Source: Comamonas thiooxydans (GTDB lineage: Bacteria; Pseudomonadota; Gammaproteobacteria; Burkholderiales; Burkholderiaceae_C). From it: a stretch of 64,000 bases of DNA. The stretch lies in NCBI RefSeq assembly GCF_002157685.2, contig NZ_AP026738.1, positions 5,766,001-5,830,000 on the forward strand. Reading direction: 5' to 3'. Of the stretch, positions 43,848-52,835 are shown piece after piece. The notes under the pieces were generated by a model, which ran no database searches, was not told the DNA's origin, and saw nothing but the letters and a program-made list of their open reading frames with translations. Numbering within the stretch: position 1 is the stretch's first letter; every line of letters starts with the position of its first letter. The translations under genes and the position numbers were made by a program.

Positions 43848-44588
43848 ATGCCGCGCTATCACTGCCCTATTCCACTGCACATCGGCAACGAGCTGGACCT
43901 GCCTGCAGGCGCTGCCCGCCATGTGCAGGTGCTGCGCCACCAGCCCGGCGATGTCATCACCCTGTTTGAGGGCCAGACCGGCAACGGTTTTACCGGCGGC
44001 GAGTTCCAGGCGACCATCACCCACATGGGCCGCAGCGATGTGGGCGTGCGCGTGGACAGCCACAGCCCCGCCGAGCGCGAAGCCGAACGTGCCGTGCACC
44101 TGGTCGTCGGCATGCCCGCCAACGAGCGCATGGACTGGCTGGTGGAAAAAGCCACCGAGCTAGGCGTGGCCAGCATCCAGCCCGTGATGGCGGCGCGCAG
44201 CGTGCTCAAGCTCAAGGGCGACCGCGCCGACAAGAAGATCGAGCGCTGGCAGTCGATTGCCGTCTCGGCCTGCGAGCAATGCGGCCGCAACCAGGTGCCC
44301 GTGATTCACGCGCCCCAGCCGCTGGCCGACTGGCTGCGCAGCCAGCAGGCAGCAGCAGCCGATGCGACGCGTCTGGTGCTGTCGCTGCGCGAAGGCAATC
44401 AGCCGCTGCGTACCGCCGCCGGCGATGCTCAGGCAGTCTGGGTGCTGCATGGCCCCGAAGGGGGCCTGACCGCCCAGGAAGAAGACTGGGCCCTGGAGCA
44501 GGGCTGGAAACCTGCCAGCCTCGGCCCCCGCGTGCTGCGCGCTGAAACGGCATCTGTTGCCGCCCTGTCCCTGCTGGCCCTGGAGTAA
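43848..44588 (+). CDS. rsmE: 16S rRNA (uracil-1498-N3)-methyltransferase
   Basis: A 246-residue SPOUT methyltransferase. The N-terminal PUA-like part is MPRYHCPIPL...HVQVLRHQPGDVITLFEG. The knotted SAM site is GPEGGLTAQEEDWALEQG followed by LGPRVLRAETASVAAL, the RsmE signature. It methylates U1498 of 16S rRNA. The next gene starts four bases after its stop. Confidence 0.96.
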   Translation: MPRYHCPIPLHIGNELDLPAGAARHVQVLRHQPGDVITLFEGQTGNGFTGGEFQATITHMGRSDVGVRVDSHSPAEREAERAVHLVVGMPANERMDWLVEKATELGVASIQPVMAARSVLKLKGDRADKKIERWQSIAVSACEQCGRNQVPVIHAPQPLADWLRSQQAAAADATRLVLSLREGNQPLRTAAGDAQAVWVLHGPEGGLTAQEEDWALEQGWKPASLGPRVLRAETASVAALSLLALE

Positions 44589-44592
44589 ATCA

Positions 44593-45327
44593 ATGAGCAG
44601 CTGTCACCTCTCTCTGGCCAAGCCCGAGTTTTATCTGCAGAACTTTCGCGTGGAGGCCCCCGAGTCTCTGCCCGAGGCCGTGCTAACCCCCAGGCGCATG
44701 GGTCTCATCATCGTCAACGCAGCCGCAGAATCCTCTGCAGCGCTGCTGGGCCGCTCGTTTACAGCTCCCGAAGAAGGAGCACCCGCGCTGCCTGTGGAGC
44801 GTGTGCTGGTGCCCGCCAGCTTCGGCCTGGTGCCGCACTGGGTCAAGTCGGCGTCTGACGGGCGCCTGCGCGCGCTCAAGCTGGTGAATGCAAAGATCGA
44901 CAACCTGACCACGGGCACGGCCTTTCGCGATGCCTGGCTGGCAGGCCAGCGCTGCATCGTGCCCATGCAGGCCTTTCAGGTCGACGACCTGCGCCCCGGC
45001 AAGCCCCTGCCCACACGCATCACCCGCGTGGACAACCAGCCCATGGGCGCCGCCGGCGTCTGGGCACGCTGGGTGGGCGAGGACGGCGAGGTCATCGTCA
45101 GCTATGCCCTCATCACCATCAATGCCAATGCCCATGCGCTGATGAACCGCTACGGCCAGCCCGGCAACGACAAGGCCATGCCCGCCATCCTCAACGAAGG
45201 CGCATACGACGCCTGGCTCAATGCCAAGGTCAACAAGGCCAAGGAGTTCCTGCGCCCCTACCCGGCGGAAAAACTGCGCGCCAACCCCGTGGAAAAAGGC
45301 CGCAAGCAGCCGCCGCCCCTGCTGTAA
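44593..45327 (+). CDS. Degenerate SRAP (YedK/HMCES-like) domain protein
   Basis: A 244-residue protein related to SOS response-associated peptidases, which form a thiazolidine link to abasic sites through Cys2. Family scaffolding is present: SFGLVPHWVK, LVNAKIDNL...FRDAWLAGQRCIVP, and AAGVWARWV. Key positions differ: the first cysteine is Cys4 (MSSC), NAR-E-T becomes NAKIDN, the GFYEW glutamate is lost (AFQVDD), and the catalytic His of IHDRMP is Asn in GNDKAMP. The only start available is the ATG given. It may have lost crosslinking activity. Translationally close to rsmE. Confidence 0.75.
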   Translation: MSSCHLSLAKPEFYLQNFRVEAPESLPEAVLTPRRMGLIIVNAAAESSAALLGRSFTAPEEGAPALPVERVLVPASFGLVPHWVKSASDGRLRALKLVNAKIDNLTTGTAFRDAWLAGQRCIVPMQAFQVDDLRPGKPLPTRITRVDNQPMGAAGVWARWVGEDGEVIVSYALITINANAHALMNRYGQPGNDKAMPAILNEGAYDAWLNAKVNKAKEFLRPYPAEKLRANPVEKGRKQPPPLL

Positions 45328-45330
45328 GCG

Positions 45331-46209
45331 TCAAGCCGCCGGAAAGCGCTGATCCAGCCACTGCTCGAGTCGCGCAAAAACCGGCGCAGCAAGTTCAGGG
45401 CTCTCGTTGAAGATCTCGTGATAGGCCGCCTCAAAGCACTGGGACTGCACCAGATCGCGTGGCGCCTGGGCGGCAAAGGCGGCGCTGCCGGCCGGATTGA
45501 CCAGCTTGTCCTGTCCGGCCCATAGCAGCAGCGTGGGCACGCACCAGGCCGTCGCCTTGGACAGCACGTGGCGGCCGCCCTCGGCCATATAGCGCGCCAG
45601 CCGGGCGCTGATGCGTCTGTGCTGCAGTGCATCGGCGTCATAGGCCTGGGCCACTTCGGGATCATGCGAAAGATGCGCGGACTGCACGCCATTGGCCACG
45701 CGCAAATTGGGCAGCAGCCTGGGCAGGCTCGCCACCAGTGCCTTCTGCACACCCGACAGATGCAGAGCCAGCGCCGGCGAGGACAGCACCAGCCCATCCA
45801 CATGGCGCAGACCGGAGGCGACAAAATCCGCAGCCACCAACCCACCCAGGCTGTGCCCCAGCAGCACCAGGGACTGATGCTTGGGCATGGCTGCACGTGT
45901 GGCATCGAGCACCACGGCCAGATCGTCGAGCAAGCGCATATCGCTGGTCAGGCCTCCCTGCGGCCCGCCCGACAGGCCGTGGCCGTACTGGTCATAGGCC
46001 CGCACAGCAAAGCCGTGCTCGTTGAGCCGCTGTGCCAGCGCGGCATAGCGGCCGCTGTGCTCGCCCAGGCCATGTACCAGCAACACCTGGGCACGGGGCT
46101 TGACGCCCGGCGCCAGCAGCCAGTCGCGCAGCGCAAGCTGAGTGGCGTCCGATGCGGCCATATGCAGCAACCGGGGCGTCGTCTGGGTACGGGTATCGGT
46201 AGGCGTCAT
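45331..46209 (-). CDS. Alpha/beta hydrolase, monoacylglycerol lipase type
   Basis: A 292-residue serine hydrolase of the Hydrolase_4 family. The nucleophile is in LLGHSLGGLVA; the oxyanion region is VHGLGEHSGRY, and the likely acid and base are in WAGQDKLVNP and EAAYHEIFNE. Such enzymes cleave monoacylglycerols or other lysolipids. No signal peptide. The start was chosen at MTPTDT with AAGAGA upstream. Convergent with the SRAP-like gene. Confidence 0.88.
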   Translation of the reverse strand: MTPTDTRTQTTPRLLHMAASDATQLALRDWLLAPGVKPRAQVLLVHGLGEHSGRYAALAQRLNEHGFAVRAYDQYGHGLSGGPQGGLTSDMRLLDDLAVVLDATRAAMPKHQSLVLLGHSLGGLVAADFVASGLRHVDGLVLSSPALALHLSGVQKALVASLPRLLPNLRVANGVQSAHLSHDPEVAQAYDADALQHRRISARLARYMAEGGRHVLSKATAWCVPTLLLWAGQDKLVNPAGSAAFAAQAPRDLVQSQCFEAAYHEIFNESPELAAPVFARLEQWLDQRFPAA

Positions 46210-46375
46210 GCACGATCTCTTCAGGCTGGCAAGAGCTTGCAGGATGCAGCCGCCACCAGCGCACGTCAACCGTGACAGTCCCCGATCTGGCCACCGGAAA
46301 TCGACAACGCCAATACCCAAATACAGCTGTCAGCGCCTTGAAGATCAGCACTGACCGCTGTTTGGCAATGACTAT

Positions 46376-47869
46376 TCAAGCCTGCGCAGCTTCCGTCTGA
46401 TGGCGGGCCATGGCAGCAATCACCTCGGCCACCGAAGCCGTGAGCTTCTTGGCATAGGGCACATGGAGGAATTCGTTGGGGCCGTGGGCATTGCTCTTGG
46501 GGCCCAGCACGCCGCAGACCATCATCTGCGCCTTGGGAAAGCCCTTGCTCAGCATGTTCATCAGCGGAATCGTGCCGCCCTGGCCGATATAGCCGCAGCC
46601 GGCACCGAAATGGGCCCGGCTGGCGGCATTGAGCGCATTCTCGAACCAGCCGTCCATGCCCGGCGCATTCCAGCCGCTGGAGCTGGACAGGCCTTCCCAG
46701 GTCACCCTGGCCTCATAGGGCGCGTTGTCCTCCAGCAAGGCTTTCATCTCCTGCACGCAGGCTGCGGCATCGACCAGCGGCGGCAGGCGCAAGCTGAGCT
46801 TGAAGGCCGTGTAGGGGCGCAGCACATTGCCGGCATTTTGCAGATTGGGCATGCCCTCCACACCGGTCACGCTCAGCGTGGGCTCCCAGGTGCGGCGCAC
46901 CAGCGCCTGGACCGGATCGGTGGTCGTGGGCAGGGACACACGGGCCGAGCCGCCGCAGTCGTAGTGCGCCCAGGGAAAGCGCGCATAGGCGTCCTCGCCG
47001 AGTATCTCCGCCGTGGCGCGGATCTGCGCCATGCGCTCGACCGGCACCTCGCAGTGAAAGCTCTGCGGCAGCACGCGGCCGTTCTTGCTGTCCTCGAGAC
47101 GGTCCAGCACCTGACGCATGATGCGAAAGGACGATGGCACCACGCCCGAGGCATCGCCCGAGTGCACACCCTCGGTGAGGATCTGCACCTTGAGCGTGCC
47201 GCTGGCCATGCCGCGCAGGCTGGTGGTCAGCCACAGCTGGTCGTAGTTGCCGGCACCGCTGTCGAGACAGATCACCAGGCCCACATCGCCCAGACGCGGG
47301 CGCAAGGCATCCACATAGGGCAGCAGATCGGCCGAGCCGCTTTCCTCGCAGGTCTCGATGATGGCCACGATGCGCGGATGGGGCACGTTCTGGCGCTTGA
47401 GCTCCTGAATCGCCGCCACGCTGGCATAGACCGCATAGCCGTCGTCGGCTCCGCCACGGCCATAGAGCTTGCCGTCCTCGTATTTGGGCGTCCAGGGGCC
47501 CAGATCGCTGCGCCAGCCTTCGAACTCGGGCTGCTTGTCGAGGTGGCCGTACATCAGCACCGTGGGGCTGGTCGAGGCCTTCTCTGCCGTGCCTTCCACC
47601 TCGAAGAAGATGACCGGCGTGCGCCCCGGCTGCTGAATCACTTCCAGCGTCAGCCCGGCCACCTTCTGCGCCTCCACCCAGGCCGCAGCGTTGCGCAGCA
47701 CGGTGGCGATATGGCCTTGCTGCTCCCAATCGGGCGCAAACATGGGCGACTTGGCGGGGATGGTGATGTAGTTGGTCAGCTCGGGGACGATGCTCTGGTC
47801 CCACTGCTCGGTGATGTGCTGCAGCGCATCCTGGGGCTGCAGCAGATTGGCGGGAGTGCGTGCGTTCAT
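46376..47869 (-). CDS. M20 family metallopeptidase (dipeptidase type)
   Basis: A 497-residue zinc peptidase. Metal ligands fit LMYGHLDKQP (His), GRGGADDGY (bridging Asp) and ETCEESGS (catalytic Glu and ligand), with a further His in NAHGPNEFLHVP. The dimerisation lid lies in the middle. The closest known types are carnosinase-like or succinyl-diaminopimelate-desuccinylase-like dipeptidases (M20C/M20F); substrate cannot be told. The ATG has AGGAGCCGACC upstream. Confidence 0.88.
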   Translation of the reverse strand: MNARTPANLLQPQDALQHITEQWDQSIVPELTNYITIPAKSPMFAPDWEQQGHIATVLRNAAAWVEAQKVAGLTLEVIQQPGRTPVIFFEVEGTAEKASTSPTVLMYGHLDKQPEFEGWRSDLGPWTPKYEDGKLYGRGGADDGYAVYASVAAIQELKRQNVPHPRIVAIIETCEESGSADLLPYVDALRPRLGDVGLVICLDSGAGNYDQLWLTTSLRGMASGTLKVQILTEGVHSGDASGVVPSSFRIMRQVLDRLEDSKNGRVLPQSFHCEVPVERMAQIRATAEILGEDAYARFPWAHYDCGGSARVSLPTTTDPVQALVRRTWEPTLSVTGVEGMPNLQNAGNVLRPYTAFKLSLRLPPLVDAAACVQEMKALLEDNAPYEARVTWEGLSSSSGWNAPGMDGWFENALNAASRAHFGAGCGYIGQGGTIPLMNMLSKGFPKAQMMVCGVLGPKSNAHGPNEFLHVPYAKKLTASVAEVIAAMARHQTEAAQA

Positions 47870-47981
47870 GGTCGGCTCCTTCAGTGACGGGGCTGCGAGC
47901 CATGACGGGCCCGCGCCATGCCCGTGATTGTGCGCCAATGCCGACGCCTGCGCCGCAGGCATTGACATGGCGGATCAGGGT

Positions 47982-49523
47982 TTAGTGCAATGTCAGCGCC
48001 CCACGCTCCAATTGAAAGCGGGAAACCTCCGTCAGCAGGCTTTCGGCCTGTTGGCGCAGCCCCTCTGCAGCGGCTGCGCTTTCCTCCACCAGGGCGGCGT
48101 TTTGCTGCGTGGCCCGGTCCATCTGCATGACAGCCTCGCCGACCTGGGCCACGCCTGCGCTCTGCTCGCTACTCGCTGCGCTGATCTCGCCCATGATGTC
48201 CGTCACGCGGTGAATGGCTCTGACGATCTCGTCCATGGTGTGACCTGCCTGGTCGACCAGAGCACTGCCGTCTGCCACGCGTTCCACGCTGGCAGTGATC
48301 AGGGTCTTGATTTCCTTGGCCGCATCGGCGCTGCGCCCCGCCAGGGCGCGCACCTCGCTGGCCACCACGGCAAAGCCTCGGCCCTGTTCACCGGCGCGTG
48401 CAGCCTCCACGGCCGCGTTCAGTGCCAGGATATTGGTCTGGAAGGCGATGGAGTCTATGACGCCGATGATGTCGGCAATGCGCGAGCTGCTGGTGTTGAT
48501 GTCCTGCATGGTCTGCACAACGCGCGCTACTACGGCACCGCCCTCCTGGGCCACTTGCGAGGCGTTCTGCGCCAACTGATTGGCCGTCTGGGCGCTATCG
48601 GCGTTCTGGCGCACGGTGGCGCTGAGCTGCTCCATGCTGGCCGCCGTTTCCTCCAGCGCGCTGGCCTGGCTTTCGGTACGGGCAGACAGGTCGGCATTGC
48701 CCTGGGCAATCTCGCTGGAGGCATGTTGCATCTGCACCGATGCGCCGTGCACGCGCCGGACCAGTTCGCGCAGCCCGCCGCGCATGGCTTGCAGATCGGA
48801 CATCAGCCCCCGGGCCATGCCGCCCGAGCTCCCATCGGTCAGATCGCCATCGGCCACACGGCGCAACGCCTTGCGCGCATCGGCCGGGTCTCCGCCCAGC
48901 TCGCTGCGCAGCGTGCGCACCATCACCCAGAGCAGCGTGGCCGAGATGACCACGGCCAGCAGGGCCAGCAAACCCGACCACAGCTGCATGCGCTGGGCGC
49001 TGGCACGGGTGGTCACATGCGATGCCTCGGCCTCATCACGGGCCGCCTTGAGCTGTTGCAGCACAGCTTCGCGCAACTTGCGCCAAGCCGGGGTTTCCCG
49101 GGTCTTGAGCGCGGCGGCGGCGGTGTCATAGTCCTCGGCCGCCAGAGTCACGATCTGGTCCTGCGCTTCGGACTGGGCCTGGCGCAAGGCCTGCAGGCTC
49201 TTGACGGCGACTTCCATGGCCGTGCCCTGCACGCGCTGGCTCAGATCGTCATAAGCGGCGTCATAGGCCCGACGGGCATTGCCCAGGTTCTGCACGGCCT
49301 GCCCGTCCGACGGATCCATCACGATATTGCGCAGTGCTTGGCCCGATTGCAGACCCTGGGCATACAGCTCCTGCAACTGCGCCACCACGGCTTGATTGTT
49401 CCTCAGATAGTCGTCGAAGTCGGACTGTGTGCGGGCCAGCCCCCACTGGCTGCTGAGCAGCGCCAAAACAAACAAGGCTGCAGGTGCAGCCGAGCAAAAA
49501 ATGAGACGGGAACTAAAACGCAT
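47982..49523 (-). CDS. Methyl-accepting chemotaxis protein
   Basis: A 513-residue chemoreceptor. Transmembrane helices lie at about 8-28 and 185-205, with a periplasmic four-helix bundle ligand domain between. A HAMP-like segment ([22 protein letters not shown]) follows, then a long coiled coil with the signalling tip [37 protein letters not shown] region. No pentapeptide CheR tether is at the C-terminus. The signal is unknown. A cluster of GATTCA half-sites precedes it. Confidence 0.93.
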   Translation of the reverse strand: MRFSSRLIFCSAAPAALFVLALLSSQWGLARTQSDFDDYLRNNQAVVAQLQELYAQGLQSGQALRNIVMDPSDGQAVQNLGNARRAYDAAYDDLSQRVQGTAMEVAVKSLQALRQAQSEAQDQIVTLAAEDYDTAAAALKTRETPAWRKLREAVLQQLKAARDEAEASHVTTRASAQRMQLWSGLLALLAVVISATLLWVMVRTLRSELGGDPADARKALRRVADGDLTDGSSGGMARGLMSDLQAMRGGLRELVRRVHGASVQMQHASSEIAQGNADLSARTESQASALEETAASMEQLSATVRQNADSAQTANQLAQNASQVAQEGGAVVARVVQTMQDINTSSSRIADIIGVIDSIAFQTNILALNAAVEAARAGEQGRGFAVVASEVRALAGRSADAAKEIKTLITASVERVADGSALVDQAGHTMDEIVRAIHRVTDIMGEISAASSEQSAGVAQVGEAVMQMDRATQQNAALVEESAAAAEGLRQQAESLLTEVSRFQLERGALTLH

Positions 49524-49558
49524 GGCAAGGCGCGCACCGGCCGAAGCTTCGGCGCATT

Positions 49559-49735
49559 GATTCAGATCAAAAAGAAATAAGCAATTGATTATGAATCAAA
49601 TGCTTACATCTTCGCATTGCAGCAGCACCGCCGCCTTGCCGCAGGAGTGCGGCCTTCTCAGATTTAAGAGCTTCCGACTCTTATCAGGCGTTGAATTCGA
49701 TGTGAATCAATACCCGATTCATTGCCAATGAATCG
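49559..49735. promoter_or_regulatory. Cluster of GATTCA/TGAATC half-sites with two palindromes
   Basis: Five copies of the hexamer occur (49559-49564, 49592-49597, 49703-49708, 49716-49721, 49729-49734). Two are part of palindromes: a 13-base arm palindrome with one mismatch at 49578-49606 around ATG, and a perfect 9-base one, CGATTCATT-GCC-AATGAATCG, at 49715-49735. It lies between metW and the chemoreceptor gene. Confidence 0.45.
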
Positions 49736-49763
49736 TAATTAGCTACTGTTTCAAGAGCAGCAA

Positions 49764-50348
49764 TCAGGCATGTTCGAAGTGAAACACCGCCGTTGTCGCC
49801 AACAGATTGGGCAGGCTCCTCACCACCTGCCCGTTTTGCAGACCGAAGGAGTCGCGAATGCGCAGGCGGTTCTTGGTGGCCAGCACCTCGAAGTCCTTGT
49901 AGGTGCCCACCCGGATATTCGGCGTGTCATACCACTGATAGGGCAGGCGACGCGTGACCGGCATGCGCCCGCGCAGCACGGAAAAGCGATTTTGCCAATG
50001 TGCAAAGTTGGGAAAGGCAACCACGCCTTGCTTGCCGATGCGGGCCGTCTCCTGCAGCATCACTTCGGCATTGCGCAAATGCTGCAAGGTGTCGATCTGC
50101 AGCACCACATCGAAGCTGTTGTCGCCGAAGATGGCCAGGCCATCCTCCAGATTGAGCTGCAGCACGTTCACGCCGCGGCGCGTACAGGCCAGCACATTGG
50201 CGTCGTCCAGCTCCACGCCATAGCCCGTACAGCCGCGCTCGCGCACCAGATGCTCGAGCAACGCGCCGTCGCCACAACCCAGGTCCAGCACGCGTGCGCC
50301 TTCGGGCACCAACTGGGCAATGGCTTTCATGGTGGTCAACTCGGTCAT
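49764..50348 (-). CDS. metW: Methionine biosynthesis protein MetW
   Basis: A 194-residue SAM-methyltransferase-fold protein (motif [15 protein letters not shown] near the N-terminus, then GYGVELDD). MetW partners with MetX in methionine biosynthesis in proteobacteria and is needed for acyltransferase function. Its ATG overlaps the stop of metX by four bases, so they form one operon. Confidence 0.95.
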   Translation of the reverse strand: MTELTTMKAIAQLVPEGARVLDLGCGDGALLEHLVRERGCTGYGVELDDANVLACTRRGVNVLQLNLEDGLAIFGDNSFDVVLQIDTLQHLRNAEVMLQETARIGKQGVVAFPNFAHWQNRFSVLRGRMPVTRRLPYQWYDTPNIRVGTYKDFEVLATKNRLRIRDSFGLQNGQVVRSLPNLLATTAVFHFEHA

Positions 50349-51553
50349 GCGGCTTCTCCTACGCGTTCGGCGGTGTTCAGTTCTTTGGCAATGCCTTCAA
50401 AATAGGAGCGCATCACGCCCATATAGCGTGGGTCATCAAGCAAAAACGCATCATGACCATGGGGGGCGTCGATCTCGGCATAGCTGACGTCGCGGTTGTT
50501 CTCCAGCAGTGACTTGACGATCTCTCGGCTGCGCGCCGGGGCAAAGCGCCAGTCCGTCGTGAAGCTCACCAGCAGGAACCGGGCCTTGGCCACGGCCAGC
50601 GCCCGGGTCAGATCGCCGTCATGGGAGCGCGCCGGATCGAAATAGTCCAGTGCGCGCGTGATGAGCAGATAGGTGTTTGCGTCAAAGTAGCCGCTGAACT
50701 TCTCGCCCTGGTAGCGCAGATAGCTCTCGATCTGGAACTCCACATCCTGGGTGCTGTACAGGTAATCGCGCCGATCCGACGCCGGGCCGCCCCGAGCCAG
50801 GTCAGTCCCCTCAGCGGGGAGCGCCGAGGCCCTGAGGCTGCGGCCGAACTTCTGGTTCATCACGTCATCGCTCAGATAGGTGATGTGGCCTATCATGCGC
50901 GCGATGCGCAGACCGCGCGCGGGCACCACGCCATGCTCGTAGAAATGGCCGCCGTTGAAATCCGGGTCGGTGACGATGGCACGACGTGCCACCTCGTTGA
51001 AAGCGATGTTCTCGGCGTTCAGATTCGGCGCGCTGGCCACCACCACGGCATGGCGCATGCGCTCGGGATGGCGCAGCGTCCAGGACAGGGCCTGCATGCC
51101 GCCCAGGCTGCCGCCCAGCACGGCGGCGAGCCTCTCGATGCCCAGGCGGTCCAGCAGACGCGCCTGCGCATCCACCCAGTCCTCCACCGTCACCACGGGA
51201 AAATCCGCTCCATAGGGCTTGCCCGTGGCCGAGTTGGTGTGCATGGGGCCGGTAGAGCCGAAGCAGGAGCCCAGATTGTTGATGCCGATGACAAAGAACT
51301 TGTCGGTATCGACGGGCTTGCCCGGGCCGATCATGTTGTCCCACCAGCCTTCGCTCTTGGGCTGGCCCTCGTAGCTGCCGGCTACATGATGGGAGGCATT
51401 GAGCGCATGACAGACCACGATGGCGTTGCTCTTGTCGGCATTGAGCTGGCCATAGGTCTCGAAGGCAAGATCGTAATCGGCGATGGAACCACCGCTCTGC
51501 AAGGGCAGCGGCTCATCAAAATGCATGAACTGAGGTGTCGCGATGAAGGACAT
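50345..51553 (-). CDS. metX: Homoserine O-acyltransferase MetX
   Basis: A 402-residue alpha/beta-hydrolase that acylates homoserine in the first step of methionine synthesis (acetyl or succinyl; in beta-proteobacteria often succinyl). The nucleophile is in [13 protein letters not shown]; acid and base are in the C-terminal region before and at [13 protein letters not shown]. The start [12 protein letters not shown] directly follows a terminator-like hairpin and a SAM-II-like leader, so transcription or translation is likely controlled by S-adenosylmethionine. No Shine-Dalgarno is visible next to the ATG. Confidence 0.95.
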   Translation of the reverse strand: MSFIATPQFMHFDEPLPLQSGGSIADYDLAFETYGQLNADKSNAIVVCHALNASHHVAGSYEGQPKSEGWWDNMIGPGKPVDTDKFFVIGINNLGSCFGSTGPMHTNSATGKPYGADFPVVTVEDWVDAQARLLDRLGIERLAAVLGGSLGGMQALSWTLRHPERMRHAVVVASAPNLNAENIAFNEVARRAIVTDPDFNGGHFYEHGVVPARGLRIARMIGHITYLSDDVMNQKFGRSLRASALPAEGTDLARGGPASDRRDYLYSTQDVEFQIESYLRYQGEKFSGYFDANTYLLITRALDYFDPARSHDGDLTRALAVAKARFLLVSFTTDWRFAPARSREIVKSLLENNRDVSYAEIDAPHGHDAFLLDDPRYMGVMRSYFEGIAKELNTAERVGEAA

Positions 51554-51556
51554 ATG

Positions 51557-51590
51557 AAAAAACCCGGCATCGCTAAAAACGAGGCCGGGT
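51557..51590 (-). terminator. Terminator-like hairpin abutting metX start
   Basis: On the minus strand ACCCGGC (51584-51590) and GCCGGGT (51562-51568) pair perfectly and are followed by a T run immediately before CATATG. Its position suits a riboswitch expression platform. Confidence 0.75.
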
Positions 51591-51611
51591 CGGTGTACTG
51601 TCACTTCGCGG

Positions 51612-51665
51612 ACGGGTCTTTAGCTGGATTTATAAAGCGCCCGCAAGCTTTGGCAAATCGGCGCG
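51612..51665 (-). promoter_or_regulatory. SAM-II-like riboswitch aptamer in metX leader
   Basis: On the minus strand CGCGCCGATTTGCCAAAGCT, TTGCGGGCGC and then ATAAATCCAGCTAAAGACCC follow the known SAM-II pattern: P1 with GCGC arms, a GATTT...TTGC stretch and the ATAAAT-AGCTAAA tail that forms the pseudoknot. It lies just after the predicted promoter of metX. Confidence 0.8.
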
Positions 51666-51675
51666 TGAAAAATAC

Positions 51676-51705
51676 AGTGTACTGCATTCATTGCACCGAA
51701 CTCAA
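51676..51705 (-). promoter_or_regulatory. Predicted metX promoter
   Basis: -35 TTGAGT (51700-51705) and -10 TACACT (51676-51681) with an 18-base spacer; the expected start falls at the 5' edge of the aptamer. Confidence 0.5.
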
Positions 51706-51717
51706 AAGGAGACTGTC

Positions 51718-51768
51718 AAAGCTGTCCAAGCCTTTTGAGCCTTGTGCAAATAGCTATGCTTTTGGTAG
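51718..51768. repeat. AGCTATCA-type repeat downstream of the GDT1 gene
   Basis: AGCTGTCCAAGCCTTTTGAG and AATAGCTATGCTTTTGG are degenerate arms between metX promoter and the exporter stop. Confidence 0.35.
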
Positions 51769-51770
51769 TT

Positions 51771-52340
51771 TCACACTTTGGTCAGGAGCGCCGCCACACC
51801 CAGCACCAGGAAGATCACGGCGCACACACGGTGAATCGTCTTGATCGGTAGCTTCTTGGTGATCTTCTCGCCAAACCACACCACCGGTGCATTGGCCAGC
51901 ATCATGCCCAGCGTGGTTCCAGCCACCACCCAGTAATACGACAGAGGGTACTTGGCGGCTAGGCCCACCGTGGCCAGTTGGGTCTTGTCCCCCATCTCGG
52001 CTAGGAAGAACAGCATCAGCGTCGTACCGAAGACACCCCAACGCCCGGCGCCATTGCCGGTGTCGTCATCGTCTAACTTGTCGGGAATCAGCATCCAGCC
52101 CGCCATGAGGATGAATGAAACCCCCAGGATCCAGCGCAGCACGTCGGGACCCAGCATCGTGGTGATCCAGTTGCCCACGGCGCCGGCCAGAGCATGGTTG
52201 ACCAGCGTCGCGACAAAAATGCCGGCCACGATGGGCAGTGGTTTGCGGAACTTGGCTGCCAGTACCAATGACAGCAGTTGGGTCTTGTCCCCCATCTCGG
52301 CCAGGGCGACGATGGAGGTAGATATGAGAAAGGCTTCCAT
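51771..52340 (-). CDS. TMEM165/GDT1 family manganese exporter
   Basis: A 189-residue membrane protein with two EMGDKT signatures (ALAEMGDKTQLLSLVLAAKF and FLAEMGDKTQLATVGLAAKY), one per internal repeat, and about six helices. The family moves manganese or calcium out of the cytoplasm; bacterial members such as MneA export manganese. A long leader with a yybP-ykoY-like motif precedes it, which supports manganese export. Confidence 0.93.
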   Translation of the reverse strand: MEAFLISTSIVALAEMGDKTQLLSLVLAAKFRKPLPIVAGIFVATLVNHALAGAVGNWITTMLGPDVLRWILGVSFILMAGWMLIPDKLDDDDTGNGAGRWGVFGTTLMLFFLAEMGDKTQLATVGLAAKYPLSYYWVVAGTTLGMMLANAPVVWFGEKITKKLPIKTIHRVCAVIFLVLGVAALLTKV

Positions 52341-52379
52341 GATGGGGATAGACGGCCGGAGTTGCCAGAACGCATTGAT

Positions 52380-52550
52380 CACGCACCGACTCCGGCCTAT
52401 CTCTTCATAGGTTTTCTCGGTACGTAATCAATGGTCTCGACCGGTCGCACCGCGCATTGCACGCTGTGCCGCATGCGCCATAGGTCACGAGGACCCAAGT
52501 CTGTTGACGCATGCATCCGGCAGCTGGCTGCCGAACGGCCTACTCCCCAA
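52380..52550 (-). promoter_or_regulatory. yybP-ykoY-like manganese riboswitch
   Basis: The minus-strand leader starts with TTTGGGGAGTAGGCCG (GGGGAGTAG at 52540-52548), the most conserved part of the yybP-ykoY class, then forms several stems and ends with AGATAGGCCGGAGTCGGTGC. The 3' border is approximate. This class senses manganese and precedes exporter genes, as here. Confidence 0.75.
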
Positions 52551-52565
52551 AGAAAGTAAGCCGTC

Positions 52566-52593
52566 ATTCTATCTGTTTAACCCTGTAAGACAA
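52566..52593 (-). promoter_or_regulatory. Predicted promoter of the manganese riboswitch/exporter transcript
   Basis: -35 TTGTCT (52588-52593), 16-base spacer and -10 TAGAAT (52566-52571), placing the start shortly before GGGGAGTAG. Confidence 0.5.
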
Positions 52594-52835
52594 CTGCTTA
52601 TTTGAATATTCAAAATTTTGTATTTCAGGGTAACTCCCATAAGGACAATGTTGTTACAAACACGAAATTTGATCTTTTCGTAATACTACGGCTTCTCTTG
52701 TGACTCATAATGCACGAGTCTTTGTCTGGAAAGCAATTTCTGGATGGGGCAAGTGCGTTAGCGTCTCTAATGTTGTCATCCAAGGCTGACTCCCTAGGGC
52801 TCCATCGCGTTTTCAAGTTTTTTCAGGAGTCCAGC

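Noticed and set aside
49524..49763. Sigma-28 flagellar promoter for the chemoreceptor
   Set aside because: No TAAAGTTT/GCCGATAA-like pair at proper spacing was found.
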